Origin: CAWKAV01 sp963847735
GTDB lineage: Bacteria > Desulfobacterota > Desulfuromonadia > Desulfuromonadales > BM103
Assembly (NCBI GenBank): GCA_963847735.1
Contig: CAWKAV010000002.1
Coordinates: 89,440 to 153,439, forward strand
Reading direction: 5' to 3'
Length of the DNA stretch: 64,000 nt
Both the position numbers and the translations under genes were made by a program. Shown here one piece after another: positions 1 through 8,398 of this stretch. Numbering within the stretch: the first letter of the stretch is position 1; each line of letters opens with the position of its first letter. A model generated the notes under the pieces. It worked only from the letters and a program-made list of their open reading frames with translations. It was not told the DNA's origin and searched no databases.

Positions 1-1109
1 CCAAGCTGATGCAGATTCCCGCCGATCAGGCCGGTTGCACCGATGCTGGCAAAAATCCCCGTAGCAACGGCACCCCAGGCACCACCCAGACCGTGAATGC
101 CAAAAGCGTCGAGGGAGTCGTCGTAACCGAAGCGATGCTTCATCATCACACCACCGTAGCAAACAAAACCGGCCGAAAGGCCCATCAACAGGGCCCAACC
201 CGGAGTCACGAAACCGGCGGCGGGCGTGATGACAACGAGACCGGCAACGATCCCCGATGCAGCTCCCAAGGCACTCGGCTTACCGGCGTGGAACCACTCG
301 ATCATGATCCACGACAAGGCTCCAGCAGCGGCAGCAGCCTGAGTGGTCGTAAAAGCCAGGGCCGCACTAGCGCCTGAACTCAGGGCGCTGCCCGCATTGA
401 AGCCGAACCAACCGAACCAGAGCAGTCCGGCGCCAAGCAAGGTCATCGGCAGGTTGTGTGGCACCATGCGCTCTTGCGGATAGCCGATCCGTTTGCCGAG
501 GAATAAAGCAATTATCAGAGCGCTGATGCCAGATGACAAGTGAACGACCGTACCTCCGGCAAAGTCGAGTGCTCCCAAGGCCGCCAGCCAGCCTCCGGAA
601 CCCCAGACCCAGTGGCAAAGCGGATCATAAACCAGGGTTGCCCATAGCAGGATAAAGACACAGTAGGTGGAGAACTTCATCCGCTCGGCAACAGCTCCGG
701 AGATCAGGGCCGGGGTGATAATGGCGAACATGCCCTGAAACATGACAAACACATAGGTCGGGATGGTCCCTGTCAGACTTTCCGGGGTAATCCCATTGAG
801 AAACAGGTTGTCGAGACTGCCAATCAGGGGGCCGGAACCACCAAATGCGAGACTGTAACCAAAGGCAATCCATTGGACACCGATGATCGCCAAGGCCGCA
901 AAGGTGTGCATGCTGGTCGAAAGAACATTCTTTGAGCGGACCATCCCGCCATAGAAGAGCGCCAGGCCGGGTAGCATGACCAGAACCAAGGCTGATGAAA
1001 CCAGCATCCAGGCGGTATCTCCGGTATCCGGACCTTCGGTCGCCAGCGAGGTTGAGGTCATCAGGGAAAAAGCGAGTGGCAGCGTTAGCAGCTTGAGAAG
1101 TCGGTTCAT
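1..1109 (-). CDS. amt: Ammonium transporter (Amt/MEP/Rh family), 3' end cut by window edge
   Basis: Inner-membrane channel for ammonium uptake. The minus strand reads open from an ATG at 1109 to the window edge, about 369 codons, so the C-terminus is missing. It starts with a signal-peptide-like stretch (MNRLLKLLTLPLAF). Family landmarks follow: DTAWMLVSSALVLVMLPGLA, FYGGMVRSKN, a hydrophobic helix ending in WGSGGWLA, FAGGTVVHLSSG, GWFGFNAGSAL and DDSLDAFGIHGLGG, which carries one of the pore histidines. GGAGG lies 7 nt before the 1109 ATG and only 4 nt before an alternative ATG at 1112, so 1109 is preferred. A sigma-54 promoter match sits just upstream, which suggests nitrogen control. No glnK (PII) gene is visible on the upstream side; one could lie beyond position 1. 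Confidence 0.93.
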   Translation of the reverse strand, partial: MNRLLKLLTLPLAFSLMTSTSLATEGPDTGDTAWMLVSSALVLVMLPGLALFYGGMVRSKNVLSTSMHTFAALAIIGVQWIAFGYSLAFGGSGPLIGSLDNLFLNGITPESLTGTIPTYVFVMFQGMFAIITPALISGAVAERMKFSTYCVFILLWATLVYDPLCHWVWGSGGWLAALGALDFAGGTVVHLSSGISALIIALFLGKRIGYPQERMVPHNLPMTLLGAGLLWFGWFGFNAGSALSSGASAALAFTTTQAAAAAGALSWIMIEWFHAGKPSALGAASGIVAGLVVITPAAGFVTPGWALLMGLSAGFVCYGGVMMKHRFGYDDSLDAFGIHGLGGAWGAVATGIFASIGATGLIGGNLHQL

Positions 1110-1112
1110 CAT

Positions 1113-1449
1113 TGATCCTCCAGGGTTGTGATTCTCTAGGGTATCTTTGGCTTATGTGCCAATTATCTGGGAAGCAACCAGTATGCCAGAAAAGAATCTT
1201 GAAATATCAATAGGTTAGGATTGGAGAGGATTGAGAATGATTAAAATACTAGCAGGGATGCCTTTATAAAGGGTACAAGGAAGCTGCCCCCAGAAGGTAA
1301 AATTAAATTGATCACGTCACCAGGAATTTAACGACAACAGCTTTGGGTTGCCGGCACTTTGTCTCAACGGACAAGTGTTCTGACCGTTCTTGTGTCTCAA
1401 ACCAGCCAGTCCGTACCAATCAAACTCAAATCCATCGATTCAAAAACAC
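1113..1449. other. Intergenic region upstream of amt
   Basis: This 337-base gap between amt and the receiver-GAF gene is AT-rich. Beyond the sigma-54 promoter at 1173-1188 I see no gene, tRNA or clear terminator. A 60-codon open frame on the plus strand runs into the antisense of the receiver-GAF gene and has no family resemblance. Confidence 0.5.
1173..1188 (-). promoter_or_regulatory. Sigma-54 promoter of amt
   Basis: The minus strand reads TGGCATACTGGTTGCT, matching the sigma-54 consensus TGGCAYRNNNNTTGCW at every defined position, with GG and GC at -24/-12 spacing. It lies about 60 nt upstream of the amt start and points toward it. Sigma-54 with NtrC is the usual control of ammonium transporters; NtrC involvement here is inference and I did not identify an NtrC site. 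Confidence 0.8.
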
Positions 1450-2436
1450 CTACTCTTTTTTACCTTTATTCTGTCTTTTTAACTGGTGGATAATCCCTGA
1501 TTTCTCAAGGGCTATGCCAGCGTGATGTGCCAGTTGTACGAGGAACTGCAGGTTCTGGTCGGTGAAAGGTGTTTTGTGAGCGTGTCCGAAGAGAATCATG
1601 ACACCTATTGATTTGTCCCGAAGGTAGAGTGGGACAGAGAGTAGTCCTGGCTCTGCAATCAGATGTTGTTCATCCAATGTGATGCGGTCCATCATGTAGG
1701 CTGGCAGTTGACCTGAGACGACCAGCGGGCTGCCACTTTGGGCGATATCAAGCAGGAGTCCTTCGGGGAGTTTTTCTGTATATTCACGTGCAAAGTCTGC
1801 CGGGATGCCACGACTCATCTTGATGCCGAAATGGTTGCCGTTATTGGCTCGGACCAGAGCCAGCAAGCCACATTTTGCGTGCAGGGTATCTAGGACCGTG
1901 TCAAGCAGGCGTCCCAGCAGATCGCTGATCTCAATGGCAGAATTGATCGTTTCAATTGCTTCACTGAGAGCTGTCATCATGGCCAATGATTGGCGCAACT
2001 CCTGGTTGCGATATTCCAGTTCAGCCAAAAGGACCCGATTTTGGTGGCGCAAATCGATCTGCTCGAAGGCCCGATCGATAACGTTGAAGAGTATTTCGGA
2101 GGTGTCAATAGGACGAACAATAAAATCAAAGGCACCATGCCTTAAGGCCTGCAAGAGGTTGAAAGAAGAGGCATTGTGCGTGGTGAGAATGACCTCGGTT
2201 TCCGGGAAGCGCTGCTTGATCTTCTGGAGCAGGTAAAGGCCGCTGCGCGTCGGCAAGTCGGTCTCCGATATGACCAGTGTGGCAGGGTTCAACTTCATCT
2301 GTTCCCAGGCGTCTTCAGTCGTATCCGCTTCAAGAACCAGATCATCTCTCGAAAGCAGCATGGACTTGAGCTGCTGCCGACGCTTGGAAACGTCATCGAC
2401 AATCAGGATGGTGTGAATTTTCATCGTCATGGTCAC
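1450..2436 (-). CDS. Response-regulator-like protein: degenerate receiver domain plus GAF domain
   Basis: A 328-residue protein. Residues ~7-125 form a CheY-like receiver with the acidic pair D14-D15 and the beta-4 Thr (ILTTH). The phosphoacceptor position is glutamate: in LVISETDLPTRSG the residue four before the conserved Pro is E58, not Asp. The conserved beta-5 Lys is Arg (VRPID). The receiver is therefore probably not phosphorylated by the usual route; Glu can mimic phospho-Asp. A predicted coiled coil (residues ~130-165) leads into a GAF domain (~165-315; GLLALVRANN, LLSVPLYLRDKSIGVMILFG). No output domain follows. The start could be at 2436, 2430 or 2424, since MTMTMK offers three ATGs. 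No partner kinase is adjacent. Confidence 0.8.
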   Translation of the reverse strand: MTMTMKIHTILIVDDVSKRRQQLKSMLLSRDDLVLEADTTEDAWEQMKLNPATLVISETDLPTRSGLYLLQKIKQRFPETEVILTTHNASSFNLLQALRHGAFDFIVRPIDTSEILFNVIDRAFEQIDLRHQNRVLLAELEYRNQELRQSLAMMTALSEAIETINSAIEISDLLGRLLDTVLDTLHAKCGLLALVRANNGNHFGIKMSRGIPADFAREYTEKLPEGLLLDIAQSGSPLVVSGQLPAYMMDRITLDEQHLIAEPGLLSVPLYLRDKSIGVMILFGHAHKTPFTDQNLQFLVQLAHHAGIALEKSGIIHQLKRQNKGKKE

Positions 2437-2644
2437 GGAATCCCAACAGATTAAATGGATCTGTTATGTCTCCACTTGAAGTTTCCAGAAAATCTCGAAT
2501 TTGATTTTCTCAATAATAACGAACACCGACAATCGGAACAAGCGATAAACACCATTATATCTTTGGGCGATGACCTTGTGCTCTTTTTAGAGCCAGGGAT
2601 CGGCCAGTTTGATACGATTCAGTGTTTGCATAACAACTCTGTCA

Positions 2645-3016
2645 TCAAGGCTGCTTCCAGACAGCAACCGCAAGCAGCAGCCAGCCGCACAGAAAGGCAA
2701 GCCCTCCCAGCGGTGTGATCATGCCAAGGCCCCTTACCCCGGAGAGGACCATCAGGTAAAGTGAACCTGAAAAAAGGGCGGTTCCAGACAGGAGCATCCA
2801 ACCAGAGACGCGCAGCAAAGAAGCATCCGGCAGCAACTGGCAAAGGATGCCGACCAGCAACAGGCCAAGCGCATGGACCAGGTGGTACTGAACACCGGTC
2901 TGCCAGACGGCCAACATTTCCGGAGAGACCCTGGCTTTTAAACCGTGAGCACCAAAAGCACCCAAAGCTACTCCCAGGAATGCGCTCAGGCTACCAAGGA
3001 TGACGAATGTTTTCAT
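2645..3016 (-). CDS. DUF423 family membrane protein (YgdD-like)
   Basis: A 123-residue integral membrane protein with four predicted hydrophobic segments. The N-terminus (ILGSLSAFLGVALGAFGAHG, then LKARVSPE) and the VWQTGVQYHLVHALGLLLVG stretch are typical of DUF423, a family of unknown function found in many proteobacteria. Length agrees with the family (about 120-130 residues). It stands alone between the receiver-GAF gene and tesB, all on the minus strand. Confidence 0.85.
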   Translation of the reverse strand: MKTFVILGSLSAFLGVALGAFGAHGLKARVSPEMLAVWQTGVQYHLVHALGLLLVGILCQLLPDASLLRVSGWMLLSGTALFSGSLYLMVLSGVRGLGMITPLGGLAFLCGWLLLAVAVWKQP

Positions 3017-3136
3017 GGTAAGTCACCTCACTGTGCAACTTTATAAAACTGGCAATGGGTTGTTACTTAACCCGCTCCTATAGTGACCAGCAGCATCCCC
3101 TCCCCGCCGGGGTTCTGTTAATCACCACTGATGACA

Positions 3137-3991
3137 TCAAACCCTGCGAATCATACCCTCCTGCGCCACAGAAGCAACCAACCTCCCCTCACGGGTAAAC
3201 AAATTACCACGACTGAACCCCCGCCCATGTGACATGTTCGGGCTGTCCATGCTGTAGAGCAGCCACTCGTCCATGCGGAAATCGCGGTGAAACCACATGG
3301 CATGATCAAGGCTTGCGGCGCGTATTGCACCTTGGGTAAAGGTCAGTCCATGCGGCAGCAAGGCCGTGCCGAGCAGTGAATAGTCGGACGCGTAGGCCAG
3401 GATCACCTTGTGCATCGCCGGATCATCGGGCAAGGTGCCTACCGCGCGAAGCCAGATATCCCGCATTGGTGGGGCCGGTTCGGGATTGAGGGGATGAGAT
3501 GGCTGAACCGGCCGCAGTTCAATGGGCCGCTGCCACTGCATAAAACGGCGTAATTTTTCGGGGATGTCGGCCAGAGCCTGTTTGCCGAGCTCGGTTATGT
3601 TCGGCAAACCCTCCGGGCCGGGCACTTCGGGCATCGTGCACTGATGCTCGAGTCCCTCTTCGCTGATCTTGAAGGATGCCGACATGTTGAAGATCGGCTT
3701 GCCGCGCTGGATCGCCACGACCCGCCGGGTTGTATAACTCTTGCCATCACGAATCCTGTCGACCTCGTATACAACCGGCGCCTTCTTGTCGCCGGGTCGC
3801 AGGAAATAGGCGTGCAACGAATGGGCCTGGCGCCCCTCAACAGTCTGATTGGCCGCAAACAGGGCCTGGCCGAGGACCTGGCCACCGTACACGTTGGGGC
3901 TGCCTATATCCCGGCTATCTCCACGATAAAGGTTCTCTTCGAGACGTTCGAGAGTCAAATGTTTGAGCAATTCCTGCGTGATCTCTTCCAT
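3137..3991 (-). CDS. tesB: Acyl-CoA thioesterase II
   Basis: Hydrolyses acyl-CoA to free fatty acid and CoA in the cytoplasm. At 284 residues it matches E. coli TesB (286), a double hot-dog fold. The N-terminal hot-dog carries NVYGGQVLGQALFAANQTV and HSLHAYFLRPGD; the C-terminal half carries SLDHAMWFHRDFRMDEWLLY and SHGRGFSRGNLFTREGRLVA. The late Asp (SLDHAMWFH), Thr (NLFTREG) and Gln (VAQEG) correspond by motif to the Asp-Thr-Gln active site. Monocistronic as far as can be seen. Confidence 0.93.
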   Translation of the reverse strand: MEEITQELLKHLTLERLEENLYRGDSRDIGSPNVYGGQVLGQALFAANQTVEGRQAHSLHAYFLRPGDKKAPVVYEVDRIRDGKSYTTRRVVAIQRGKPIFNMSASFKISEEGLEHQCTMPEVPGPEGLPNITELGKQALADIPEKLRRFMQWQRPIELRPVQPSHPLNPEPAPPMRDIWLRAVGTLPDDPAMHKVILAYASDYSLLGTALLPHGLTFTQGAIRAASLDHAMWFHRDFRMDEWLLYSMDSPNMSHGRGFSRGNLFTREGRLVASVAQEGMIRRV

Positions 3992-4306
3992 TGCTGCACC
4001 TGAGAAGCTCTTTTTGGAGACCCTAAACCACTGTACATAAAAAAAACCGCGCCGCCCGGACCAGCCAGACCAACACGGTTCAAAAACTACTGGCTGCTAA
4101 CGGCCCCCTCCCGAAAAACCCCAGAACATTTCAGTACAATTCAAATTAACTTGTTGAAACTACTTCATAGTTACCAATTCGTCAAGCAGGTTCACTCTGC
4201 CGGACCCAATCTCTCTTAAACTTGAATCAAAGGTCTGTTTGCTGGTAGGATGTGAGAAAGACTTTACATCAAAACCATTGCCATAAAGAACTCAAAAGGC
4301 TGTCCC
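3992..4306. other. Intergenic region between divergent tesB and the DUF4124 gene
   Basis: This 315-base gap must hold the promoters of two divergently transcribed genes. I see no additional gene. An A-run and a weak AACCG/CGGTT pairing around 4039-4083 resemble a terminator on the minus strand, but no minus-strand gene would use it. Confidence 0.4.
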
Positions 4307-4885
4307 ATGAAACAGCTCATCCTGGCCGCCCTCTTCCTGATGCTCAACAGCGCAGCACATGCAGAAATCTACAAATGGGTCGATGCAAACGGCAGGATTC
4401 ACTTCAGCGACAAGCCCAACTCCAAGGATGCCGAGGAAATTAAAATTCGTGGCACAGGCATCACTCTTGACAAGACTGATGAAGAGATCGAACAGGAAAA
4501 GAAGGTCGAGGAGCAACAGACTCTGCAACACAGCCTGCAGGACAGCGAGATTGCAGCAAAAAAGACAACCGTAAAGAAGAAGGATAAAGAGGAAAACGAA
4601 GTTATCTCTGAAGCTGATTATAAAATCACGGTGAGCGTAGGCAAGCTCGGAGCGGATGCGATCAGAATTTCCGGTCGCATCGGCAGGGGGCCAGTCTGCA
4701 AAAGCTTGAACATTACAGCGACGGCAAGCAATGAAAACGGCCTGAGCACAACCATTACACAACAAGTCAGGAAAATATCTTTGCACGGATCAACGGTGTT
4801 TGAAGGCACCAACAGGGTCAATGGCAGTGGAGAAGATCGCGGCTTTTGGAAAGTCGACAAGATCACGATCACCTGCAATGATTAG
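4307..4885 (+). CDS. DUF4124 domain exported protein
   Basis: A 192-residue protein with a cleavable signal peptide (residues 1-19, ending SAAHA). A DUF4124 module follows at ~20-45 (EIYKWVDANGRIHFSDKP), a short aromatic-rich motif common at the N-terminus of envelope proteins. A charged Lys/Glu-rich linker spans ~55-100. The C-terminal part (~105-192) is beta-rich with two cysteines (C132 region and the C-terminal TCND), possibly disulfide-bonded. AAAGG lies 7 nt before the ATG. Function unknown. It is followed by tRNA-Pro on the opposite strand. Confidence 0.8.
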   Translation: MKQLILAALFLMLNSAAHAEIYKWVDANGRIHFSDKPNSKDAEEIKIRGTGITLDKTDEEIEQEKKVEEQQTLQHSLQDSEIAAKKTTVKKKDKEENEVISEADYKITVSVGKLGADAIRISGRIGRGPVCKSLNITATASNENGLSTTITQQVRKISLHGSTVFEGTNRVNGSGEDRGFWKVDKITITCND

Positions 4886-4903
4886 ACGCTTGTCTTGCCA
4901 GAC

Positions 4904-4940
4904 AAAAAAACGGAGCAGATCATTAAAGATCCACTCCGCT
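4904..4940 (-). terminator. Intrinsic terminator of tRNA-Pro
   Basis: On the minus strand a GCGGAG...CTCCG hairpin containing inner GATC/GATC pairing is followed by seven T residues. It lies 8 nt beyond the tRNA 3' end. The plus-strand DUF4124 gene stops at 4885, so the hairpin may also slow its readthrough. Confidence 0.75.
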
Positions 4941-4947
4941 TTAAATT

Positions 4948-5024
4948 TGGTCGGGGCGAGAAGATTCGAACTTCCGACCCCGTGCACCCCATGCACGTGC
5001 GCTACCAGGCTGCGCTACGCCCCG
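4948..5024 (-). tRNA. tRNA-Pro (anticodon GGG)
   Basis: The minus strand folds into a complete 77-nt cloverleaf. The acceptor stem is CGGGGCG with CGCCCCG; the D arm is GCGCAGCCTGGTAGCGC. The anticodon stem CGTGC/GCACG encloses loop ATGGGGT, giving anticodon GGG (codons CCC/CCU). The T loop contains GTTCGAATC, and the 3' end carries discriminator A and an encoded CCA. A terminator follows immediately. Confidence 0.97.
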
Positions 5025-5126
5025 ACGGACTCGAATTATTGTTTATATCCACCCTTTTGTCAAGCCTTAATCCCCTGCTTTTGAAATGCTAAAATATCCT
5101 TATAATACAAGTAGATAGAGAATTAT

Positions 5127-6434
5127 TTACTTGTTTCTTCTGTCGATAATGCGGTTTGCTTTGCCTTCGTGACGAGGTATGGCCGAAGGCTCGACCAGCT
5201 TTATTTTGGCATGCAGGCCGATATTGGTTGCCAGACGTTTTTCCAGCATCTCCACGAAAGCACGCTGCTTCTTCATTTCATCAAAGAAGATGTTCTCGGT
5301 GACCTCAACCTGGACCTCCAGAGTATCGAGAGTTCCTTGCCGATCGACGATCAGTTGATAATGGGGCTCACAGCCTTCAACCTGGAAAAGCACTTCCTCG
5401 ATCTGGGTGGGAAAGACATTAACGCCCTTGATGATCAACATATCATCGCTGCGACCCATGGTTTTTTCCATCCGCACCAGATTGCGTCCGCAGGCGCAAG
5501 GCTCATAATTCAGGCGGGTAATGTCTCGTGTCCGATAGCGGATCAAGGGAATTGCTTCCTGCACGATGTTGGTAAGAACCAGTTCACCCTTCTCTCCCGG
5601 CGGCAAAACCTCTCCGGTCTCGGGATTGATAATTTCCGGCAGGAAGTGATCCTCAAAAATATGCATACCTTTCTTGCACAGGCACTCGCCGGCCACTCCC
5701 GGACCGACGATCTCGGAAAGACCATAATTATCAGTCGCCACAATATTCAGGCGCTGCTCGATCTCCCTACGCATCTCCTCACTCCATGGCTCACCACCAA
5801 ACAGGCCGACCCTCAAGCTCAGATAGGTTCGTGCATCGTGCCCCATCTTTTCGATACGGTCAGCCAGGGTCAGTGCGTAGGAAGGTGTGCAGACCAGCGC
5901 CGTCGCGCCGTAATCCTTGAGTATCATGATCTGGCGCTCAGTGTTGCCGCCAGACATCGGGATAACGGCCGAGCCGATCAATTCGGCACCATAGTGAAGG
6001 CCGAAGGCACCGGTAAAAAGACCATAACCAAAGGCTATATGGACGATATCGTCGGGTAGAACGCCTGCAGCCGTCAATAATCGGGCAACCAGACCTGCCC
6101 AGTCATTCAGATCTTTGCGTGAATAGCCGACAACGGTCGGTTTGCCGGTGGTGCCGGAGGATGAATGAATCCTGACCACGTCACGCATCGGTACGGCAAA
6201 CATGCCGTAAGGATAATTCTGACGCAGGTCATCCTTGATTGTAAATGGCAGTTTGGCAAGATCGGAAAGGCAGCGGATATCGGATGGCCCGATAACAGCC
6301 TGTTTGAATTTTTCCTGGTAACACGGCACCTTGGTAACCCGCTCAAGCGTTGTGCGCAAACGCTCCAGCTGCAGGCGCTCAAGATCCTTTCTCTCCAGGC
6401 ACTCATGAAGGGGATCCCAGATATTATGTTTCAC
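5127..6434 (-). CDS. paaK: Phenylacetate-CoA ligase family protein (copy 1)
   Basis: An adenylate-forming enzyme that joins an aryl acid (classically phenylacetate) to CoA using ATP. At 435 residues it has normal family length. Seen: N-terminal family segment, P-loop-like SSGTTGKPTVVGYSRKDL (~95-112), the Gly-rich YGLSEIVGPGVAGEC around the adenylation site, YRTRDITRL, and the C-terminal hinge/lid DDMLIIKGVNVFPTQIEEVL. The conserved lysine near the end is in PRHEGKANRI. The start is a GTG at 6434. It is the last gene of the minus-strand paaK-ACT-paaK cluster, 54 nt after the ACT gene. In anaerobes such pairs often accompany indolepyruvate ferredoxin oxidoreductase; none is in view. The exact substrate is uncertain. 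Confidence 0.92.
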   Translation of the reverse strand: MKHNIWDPLHECLERKDLERLQLERLRTTLERVTKVPCYQEKFKQAVIGPSDIRCLSDLAKLPFTIKDDLRQNYPYGMFAVPMRDVVRIHSSSGTTGKPTVVGYSRKDLNDWAGLVARLLTAAGVLPDDIVHIAFGYGLFTGAFGLHYGAELIGSAVIPMSGGNTERQIMILKDYGATALVCTPSYALTLADRIEKMGHDARTYLSLRVGLFGGEPWSEEMRREIEQRLNIVATDNYGLSEIVGPGVAGECLCKKGMHIFEDHFLPEIINPETGEVLPPGEKGELVLTNIVQEAIPLIRYRTRDITRLNYEPCACGRNLVRMEKTMGRSDDMLIIKGVNVFPTQIEEVLFQVEGCEPHYQLIVDRQGTLDTLEVQVEVTENIFFDEMKKQRAFVEMLEKRLATNIGLHAKIKLVEPSAIPRHEGKANRIIDRRNK

Positions 6435-6488
6435 AGTTGCACCGTATATAGTTAAAAGTTTATATTAACTTATCAGCGTATCTATCTG

Positions 6489-6920
6489 TTATAGATTGTA
6501 AAGTTGATCACCTGAGAGAATGCTTACACCCTTCTCTCTCAATGTCTTGATCGCGTAGTCAACCTCATCAAAACGGAAAATTATGACCGCGTTGTCGGCA
6601 TTGCGTTCAGCAAAAGCATACATGTATTCGACGTTGATTTTTGATTCATCAAGCACCTGCAGGATCTTACACAAACCGCCCGGCTGATCAGGGACTTCCA
6701 CGGCGACGACTTCTGTCTTGCTGACAGTAAACCTGTTCTCTTTCAAGGCGTTAAATGCAACGTCCGTATCATCGACGAGCAATCGCAGGATACCGAAATC
6801 GGAAGTATCAGCCAGAGACAAAGCGCGAATGTTCACGTTCTTTTCCCACAGAACCCTGGCTACTTCAGCGAGACGACCTGATTTGTTTTCGATAAAAATG
6901 GAAATCTGTTCAACTTTCAT
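6489..6920 (-). CDS. Tandem ACT-domain protein
   Basis: A 143-residue protein made of two ACT domains (~1-70, starting VEQISIFIENKSGRLAEVAR; ~71-143, starting VVAVEVPDQPGGLCKILQVL). ACT domains bind amino acids and regulate linked enzymes. Lying between two phenylacetate-CoA ligase genes (18 nt and 54 nt spacing), it probably senses an aromatic amino acid or its product and adjusts the ligases or their pathway. That role is inference from position; the domain call is clear. Confidence 0.9.
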   Translation of the reverse strand: MKVEQISIFIENKSGRLAEVARVLWEKNVNIRALSLADTSDFGILRLLVDDTDVAFNALKENRFTVSKTEVVAVEVPDQPGGLCKILQVLDESKINVEYMYAFAERNADNAVIIFRFDEVDYAIKTLREKGVSILSGDQLYNL

Positions 6921-6938
6921 AAGTATCCATCCTTGTCA

Positions 6939-8240
6939 TCATTTAGGGCGATTATCGATGACCCGCTGTGCTTTGCCTTCACTGCGGGCAATGGTTTTCG
7001 GCTCGACCAGACGAATCTTGCAACTGATACCGAGCAGGTCCTTGATCTCTTTTTCAATGCGACGCGCAAGTCCCTGCAAGACCTTGATTTCATCGGAGAA
7101 AGTCCGCTCGTTGACTTCAACCTGAACTTCCAGTGTGTCGAGGGTGCCTTCCCGATTGACGATCAACATGTAATGAGGCTCTACGCCTTCGATATTCATG
7201 AGCACGCTTTCGATCTGCGACGGGTAAACATTCACGCCGCGGATAATCAGCATGTCGTCGGAGCGGCCGCACATCCGCGCAAGACGTCGGTGAGTCCGTC
7301 CACAGACGCAAGGTTCAGCGATGATCCTGCTGATGTCGCGGGTGCGATAACGAAGCAGCGGGATGCCCTCCTTGGTGATCGTCGTGATGACCAGCTCGCC
7401 CTGTTCGCCTTCCGGAAGGACCTCTCCGCTGCTTGGATCAATAATCTCCGGGATAAAATGATCCTCCCAGATATGCAGGCCGTTCTGCGCCTCGATACAC
7501 TCGACACCGACACCGGGTCCGAGAATTTCTGACAGGCCATAGATGTCAATGGCCTTGATACCGACTTTATTTTCGATCTCATCGCGCATCTTCTCGGACC
7601 AGGGTTCTGCACCAAGGATGCCTATGCGCAGCTTGAAATCGCGGATATCAACCCTCTCCTCTGCCGCTGCTTCGGCAAGGTAGAGGCTGTAAGATGGAGT
7701 ACAGGTCAGGATCGTTGAACCAAAGTCCTGCATGATCATCAACTGCTTCTTGGTATTTCCGCCGGACATGGGGATGACCGATGCGCCAATTTTTTCGGCA
7801 CCGTAATGAGCTCCGAGCCCGCCGGTAAAGAGACCGTAGCCGTAGGCATTATGCAGAATATCGCCACTATGGGCGCCGGCGGCCACAAAGGAGCGGGCCA
7901 TCATTTCAGTCCAGTTGGCTATGTCACGACGCGTGTAACCCACCACGGTTGGTTTGCCTGTTGTGCCCGACGAAGCATGGATGCGAACAATCTGATCGAG
8001 CGGTTTGGCAAAAAGACCATAGGGATAGTTATCACGCATATCCTGCTTGACCGTAAACGGCAGGCGCTGCAGGTCATCAAGCGACTTGATGCTCTCCGGC
8101 CTGATACCAGCCTTGTCAAGCTGCTGCCTGTAAAATGGAACAGTGGCATAAACGCGCTCGACAACTTGCTGCAGGCGTTTTACCTGGAGAGCCTCGAGAG
8201 CTTCCCGGGGCAGTGTTTCAAACTCGTCGTTCCAGATCAT
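6939..8240 (-). CDS. paaK: Phenylacetate-CoA ligase family protein (copy 2)
   Basis: A 433-residue adenylate-forming ligase homologous to the gene at 5127-6434 along its whole length. Motifs: IHASSGTTGKPTVVGYTRRD, MSGGNTKKQLMIMQDFG, IYGLSEILGPGVGVECIE, RYRTRDISRI and the lid DDMLIIRGVNVYPSQIESVL. A zinc-ribbon-like CVCGR element precedes the lid, matched by CACGR in copy 1. First gene of the three-gene cluster. The paralogues differ enough to imply different aryl acids (for example phenylacetate and indoleacetate) or different regulation; this cannot be settled by reading. Confidence 0.92.
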   Translation of the reverse strand: MIWNDEFETLPREALEALQVKRLQQVVERVYATVPFYRQQLDKAGIRPESIKSLDDLQRLPFTVKQDMRDNYPYGLFAKPLDQIVRIHASSGTTGKPTVVGYTRRDIANWTEMMARSFVAAGAHSGDILHNAYGYGLFTGGLGAHYGAEKIGASVIPMSGGNTKKQLMIMQDFGSTILTCTPSYSLYLAEAAAEERVDIRDFKLRIGILGAEPWSEKMRDEIENKVGIKAIDIYGLSEILGPGVGVECIEAQNGLHIWEDHFIPEIIDPSSGEVLPEGEQGELVITTITKEGIPLLRYRTRDISRIIAEPCVCGRTHRRLARMCGRSDDMLIIRGVNVYPSQIESVLMNIEGVEPHYMLIVNREGTLDTLEVQVEVNERTFSDEIKVLQGLARRIEKEIKDLLGISCKIRLVEPKTIARSEGKAQRVIDNRPK

Positions 8241-8398
8241 GATTGTGTCCTTACGCTGCCTTTCAGAAAGAGGCGTAATTGCAAATAAACCTCAAAAAGA
8301 GTAGAGATATCAAGATGTTTGTGGATTTAAAGTTGGGTCATAAAAATCAACGAATCATAGCGGAGATTTAGACAGGTTGTCAACGGATGGGGCCGGAT

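Noticed and set aside
9..377. 122-codon plus-strand open frame at the left edge
   Set aside because: Antisense shadow of amt; low-complexity composition and no family features.
4030..4085. Terminator-like AACCG/CGGTT pairing with an A-run
   Set aside because: Would act on the minus strand where no gene precedes it; the stem is short and interrupted.
5169..6059. 296-codon plus-strand open frame antisense to paaK
   Set aside because: The minus strand encodes a clear phenylacetate-CoA ligase; the long antisense frame is a codon-usage shadow.
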